Shown: one piece after another, positions 61,574 to 64,000 of the stretch | How positions within the stretch are numbered: position 1 is the stretch's first letter | Layout of the letters: each line of letters begins with the position of its first letter | Source: CAUZIR01 sp965250195 | GTDB taxonomy: Bacteria; Chloroflexota; Dehalococcoidia; Lucifugimonadales; UBA2962 | Direction of reading: 5' to 3' | Assembly: GCA_965250195.1 (NCBI GenBank) | Contig: OZ252295.1 | Span: forward strand, 2,108,001 to 2,172,000 | Length of the DNA: 64,000 bases | Translations under genes and position numbers: made by a program | Notes under the pieces: generated by a model | Seen by the model: the letters and a program-made list of their open reading frames with translations, nothing else | The model's database searches: none | Told to the model about the DNA's origin: nothing

Positions 61574-61627
61574 CGGTTCACTTGTCCTCCTAATCAGTCT
61601 GGCCGTTCAGTGGGGCTCGACCCGTTA

Positions 61628-61633
61628 ATTATA
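61628..61633 (-). promoter_or_regulatory. -10 element for lepB
   Basis: A perfect TATAAT on the minus strand lies about 55 bases before the lepB start. No good -35 at standard spacing. Confidence 0.35.
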
Positions 61634-61730
61634 CGGCGGCGCTTACGGTGGCTCGTATGGCGACTTTTGGCATTACGAAACCCACCTGCCGCCACAAAGT
61701 TCGCCCCGGCTGTTGTATAACTCGTTTCGT

Positions 61731-62318
61731 ATGCAGCTCGCCGAAGCCAAGTTAGTCGAGCGCAGCCTGGGGGGTGACCTGGCCGCGTTCAACCAGATCG
61801 TAGACAGCTACCAGTCCCTGATCTACAACGTCGCGGCTCGGGTACTGGGTGATCGCACCACCGCCGAGGACGTAACGCAAGAGACATTCATCTCGGCCTA
61901 CCGGGCCCTGAAGAGCTTCAGGGATGGCAACCTGAAGGCCTGGCTGCTGAGAATCGCCCGCAACCTGTGCTACGACCAGCTGCGGTCCCAGAAGCGCCGG
62001 CCCGCCAGCTCGCTGGACGAGGCATTGGAGCAGCCCGGCTTTGTGCCCCCGACGTCTGGTGAGCCGTCGCCTGAGGAGCAAGCCTTATCGGGCGAACTGG
62101 GCGCCGCCATCAACAGTGTCATCCAGGCCCTGCCCCCGGACCAGCGGATAGCGCTCGTCATGATCGACGTCCAGGGGGCCAGCTACGAAGAGGCGGCGCA
62201 CTCGGCGGACGTGTCCGTCGGCACCATCAAGTCCCGCCTGAGCCGGGCTCGCGCCAAAGTCCGGGAGGGCCTGACATCCCATCGGGAACTTTTGCCAGAC
62301 CAATTTCGTCAGATTTAA
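61731..62318 (+). CDS. ECF-type RNA polymerase sigma factor
   Basis: This 195-residue protein has region 2 (RLIYN-like SLIYNVAARVLGDRTTAEDVTQETFISAYRA; only part is quoted by family) from about residue 25. Region 4 (AALNSV-like INSVIQALPPDQRIALVMID, then SYEEAAHSADVSVGTIKSRL) starts near residue 130. It directs transcription when freed by its anti-sigma factor, encoded at the next base. The start is ATG 61731; a TATAAC 10 bases upstream would place transcription almost at the ATG, so the mRNA may be leaderless. A TTG at 61713 is thus unlikely. Confidence 0.92.
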   Translation: MQLAEAKLVERSLGGDLAAFNQIVDSYQSLIYNVAARVLGDRTTAEDVTQETFISAYRALKSFRDGNLKAWLLRIARNLCYDQLRSQKRRPASSLDEALEQPGFVPPTSGEPSPEEQALSGELGAAINSVIQALPPDQRIALVMIDVQGASYEEAAHSADVSVGTIKSRLSRARAKVREGLTSHRELLPDQFRQI

Positions 62319-63269
62319 GTGAAGAGGAAAGATTTGTTCGACATTTTCGGGATGAGGCACCACGGGCTACACAGCCTGCTGTCGTCCTACGCGGACGGCC
62401 AGGTGACCGTCGCCGAAGCGGAGCGGGTCGAGCGGCACCTCGCGGCGTGCGAGGAGAGTCGTGTCGATCTGGAGTCTCTGCGGGCGACGGTGGGCCTGCT
62501 GCGTTTGCTTCCCGAGCTGACGGCGAGCCGCTCGTTTCGGCTGACCGAAATTCCCGAGACTCGCCCGATTGTGGTGCCGTTCGCTTACACGCGACCGCTA
62601 ATGGCGGCCGCATCCGTCGCGGCCGTCCTGGTGGTCGCTCTGGTGGCGTTCGATCTGGCCGGAGTAGGTGGGCCCGCGGGCAGTGTCGTTTCAGACCGGA
62701 CAACCAGCGTATCGGCGGAGAGCTTCGCTGAGGCCGGTCTCGCGGCCGAAGCGCCAGTGGCTGGAGAAGCTGCCGAGCCCGTCGCAGAAACCGCCAACGA
62801 GCAGGTGCAGATCGAAATGGCCGTCGTTGAAGAAATAGAAGAAGTGGAGTCCGAGAAGATAGCCGAAATCGAGGTCACAAGGGTACTCGAGAGCGAGTTC
62901 GAGATCGAGCCCGAGATCGCGCAAATTGCGGAGATAACAGAAGAACACGCGGACGCGCTGGACCGCGAAGCCGTCGCCATCGAAGAGCCTGACGGCCCCG
63001 ACGATCTGGCCCGTGACGGTAGATTATCGAAAGCGGCCGCGTCCGAAGAGTTGATAGCGGACACTCAGATACAGGCCGAAGCCCTGCTGCCCGAATCTCT
63101 GTCGGTAGCAGCCGACGATGACGCGCCCTTCGGCGCCGACGCCGAGGCGGCTTTCGGGGCCGAGCCAAGCGATGCCGGCTTCCCCTACCTCCCGTTGGAG
63201 ATCGCCGCCGGGGCGTTGCTGGCCCTCCTCGTGGCCGTGCTGCTGGTCGTGCGTCGCCGCCGAGCCTAG
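62319..63269 (+). CDS. membrane-bound anti-sigma factor with acidic extracytoplasmic domain
   Basis: A 316-residue protein starts at GTG directly after the sigma gene stop. The N-terminal helix pair resembles the zf-HC2 anti-sigma domain (SSYADGQVTVAEAERVERHLAACEES). The HxxxC is kept but the second Cys of CxxC is Ser, so zinc may not bind as usual. A membrane helix lies at about 88-108, then a long Glu/Ala/Val-rich acidic stretch with VEEIEEVESEKIAEIEV, and a second helix at the C-terminus (IAAGALLALLVAVLLVVRRRRA). Both ends would be cytoplasmic and the acidic loop outside, where it could sense envelope state. Confidence 0.85.
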   Translation: MKRKDLFDIFGMRHHGLHSLLSSYADGQVTVAEAERVERHLAACEESRVDLESLRATVGLLRLLPELTASRSFRLTEIPETRPIVVPFAYTRPLMAAASVAAVLVVALVAFDLAGVGGPAGSVVSDRTTSVSAESFAEAGLAAEAPVAGEAAEPVAETANEQVQIEMAVVEEIEEVESEKIAEIEVTRVLESEFEIEPEIAQIAEITEEHADALDREAVAIEEPDGPDDLARDGRLSKAAASEELIADTQIQAEALLPESLSVAADDDAPFGADAEAAFGAEPSDAGFPYLPLEIAAGALLALLVAVLLVVRRRRA

Positions 63270-63391
63270 GCGACCTCTCGGACCAGACCCGGGGGGAACA
63301 AACCGGGTCGCCTCGCCGTCTGCCTATCACAGAGGATCTTTGTTCCGGCTCGACACGCGGCCAGAACTGCAGGCACACAGGAGAAGCTCAA

Positions 63392-64000
63392 ATGAACAAA
63401 TTCAAAGGCATTGGGGGTGGGGACACTGGCGGTACTGGTGGCCATGATCCTGGGGGCTGGCGTAGCCTACTCCAACGGTAACGGCGACCCGGTCGGCGCA
63501 TCCGGCGTCGGCGTGGACCAACTGGCGCGAGCCCTGTCCGCCAGTGGTTCCGGCAGCGTCGGCCAGAGCGGTATTTGGGTGACCGCCGAGGGCACCGTGG
63601 CTATCGAGCCCGACCTTGCGCTGCTTACCTTGGGCGTCGATGCTACCGGCGACACCGTCGCCGAGGCCCGCGACGTCACGGCCACCGCGATGGACGCGAT
63701 CATCAAGGCGCTAAAGGCCAGGGGTGTCGAAGACAAAGACATCCAGACCAAGTCCTTCAACATCTTTCCCATGTACGAATTTCTCGAAGTCGTCGAGGAC
63801 GGCCGAAGGACCGGCCGCCAGGTGCTCGTCGGGTACCGGGTGTCCAACACCGCGGCGGTCAAAATACGCGACCTGGGCAACGTCGGCGAAATAATCGACA
63901 AAGTGGCGATGGCCGGGGGCAACGAGACGCGCATCAACGGCATCAGCTTCACCGTCGAGGACACCTTGAATCTCGAAGTCGAGTTGCGGGAATCGGCGGT
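63392..64000 (+). CDS. SIMPL-domain (DUF541) exported protein, frameshifted at its start and cut by the window edge
   Basis: From about 63411 the frame encodes a signal helix (VGTLAVLVAMILGAGVAYS) and a SIMPL domain (WVTAEGTVAIEPDLALLTLG, VSNTAAVKIRDLGNVGEIID, INGISFTVED). The natural start is ATG 63392 with AGGAG upstream, but it is out of frame by one base. Removing one G from the five-G run at 63413-63417 gives a continuous MNKFKGIGVGTLAVL. The shift is probably a sequencing or assembly error; otherwise TTG 63411 would be the start. The C-terminus lies beyond the window. Function of the family is largely unknown (envelope/periplasmic stress). Confidence 0.85.

Overview
The window is a GC-rich bacterial chromosome segment with dense, short-gapped operons on both strands. 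The gene content points to an uncultured Chloroflexota, probably SAR202-like Dehalococcoidia. It includes tandem phosphotriesterase-family paralogues, CRTAC1-type FG-GAP/UnbV lipoproteins, a substrate-binding lipoprotein with a Glu/Val-repeat stalk, enolase-superfamily and Gfo/Idh/MocA enzymes, and a heterotetrameric sarcosine-oxidase-type complex. This taxonomic call is inference from gene content; no rRNA or ribosomal protein gene is present. Layout, 1-11.5 kb: four overlapping phosphotriesterase-family genes (minus; the first runs off the left edge) lie divergent to gcvPA-gcvPB and an ATP-NAD/AcoX-type kinase. An amidohydrolase and a family-5 solute-binding lipoprotein follow. 11.7-17.2 kb: an exported cluster of di-heme oxidoreductase, CRTAC1 protein and TPR lipoprotein. 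17.2-25 kb: a tight six-gene minus-strand operon (amidase, GlnT/GMAS-like glutamine synthetase, soxD, soxA, soxG, soxB) that looks like a methylated-amine or N-methyl-amino-acid module. 25.6-32.9 kb: dipeptide-type permeases DppB/DppC, a second CRTAC1 protein whose start abuts a terminator, a Gfo/Idh/MocA dehydrogenase, an enolase-superfamily enzyme and a lipoprotein. 33-38.6 kb: a VOC protein, a MetE-C-like methyltransferase and a fused HyuA-HyuB hydantoinase/oxoprolinase. 38.5-48.7 kb is an accessory-looking stretch, visibly more AT-rich in places. It holds a DUF805 gene broken by an amber codon, an ABC-F ATPase, small lipoproteins separated by a dispersed hairpin element, tRNA-Lys(TTT), a PAS-adenylate cyclase, and a three-gene set led by a protein made almost wholly of His/Asp-rich repeats. 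It also holds a relic of a second signal peptidase gene. A 29-bp near-identical direct repeat occurs at about 39.29 and 48.63 kb, near the two ends of this stretch. 48.7-64 kb: a sugar/polyol catabolic set (Gfo/Idh, zinc dehydrogenase, epimerase), an HU protein, a DegT aminotransferase, an RCC1-repeat lipoprotein, and a polyamine-type ABC transporter in which the two permeases are fused. TatA, a secreted lipoprotein, LepB, an ECF sigma/anti-sigma pair and a SIMPL-domain protein (frameshifted, cut by the right edge) complete it. The most unusual items are the His/Asp-repeat protein and its neighbours, the two families of dispersed intergenic elements that occur together at two loci 20 kb apart, the lepB relic, and hairpins placed at or inside the first codons of exported-protein genes.
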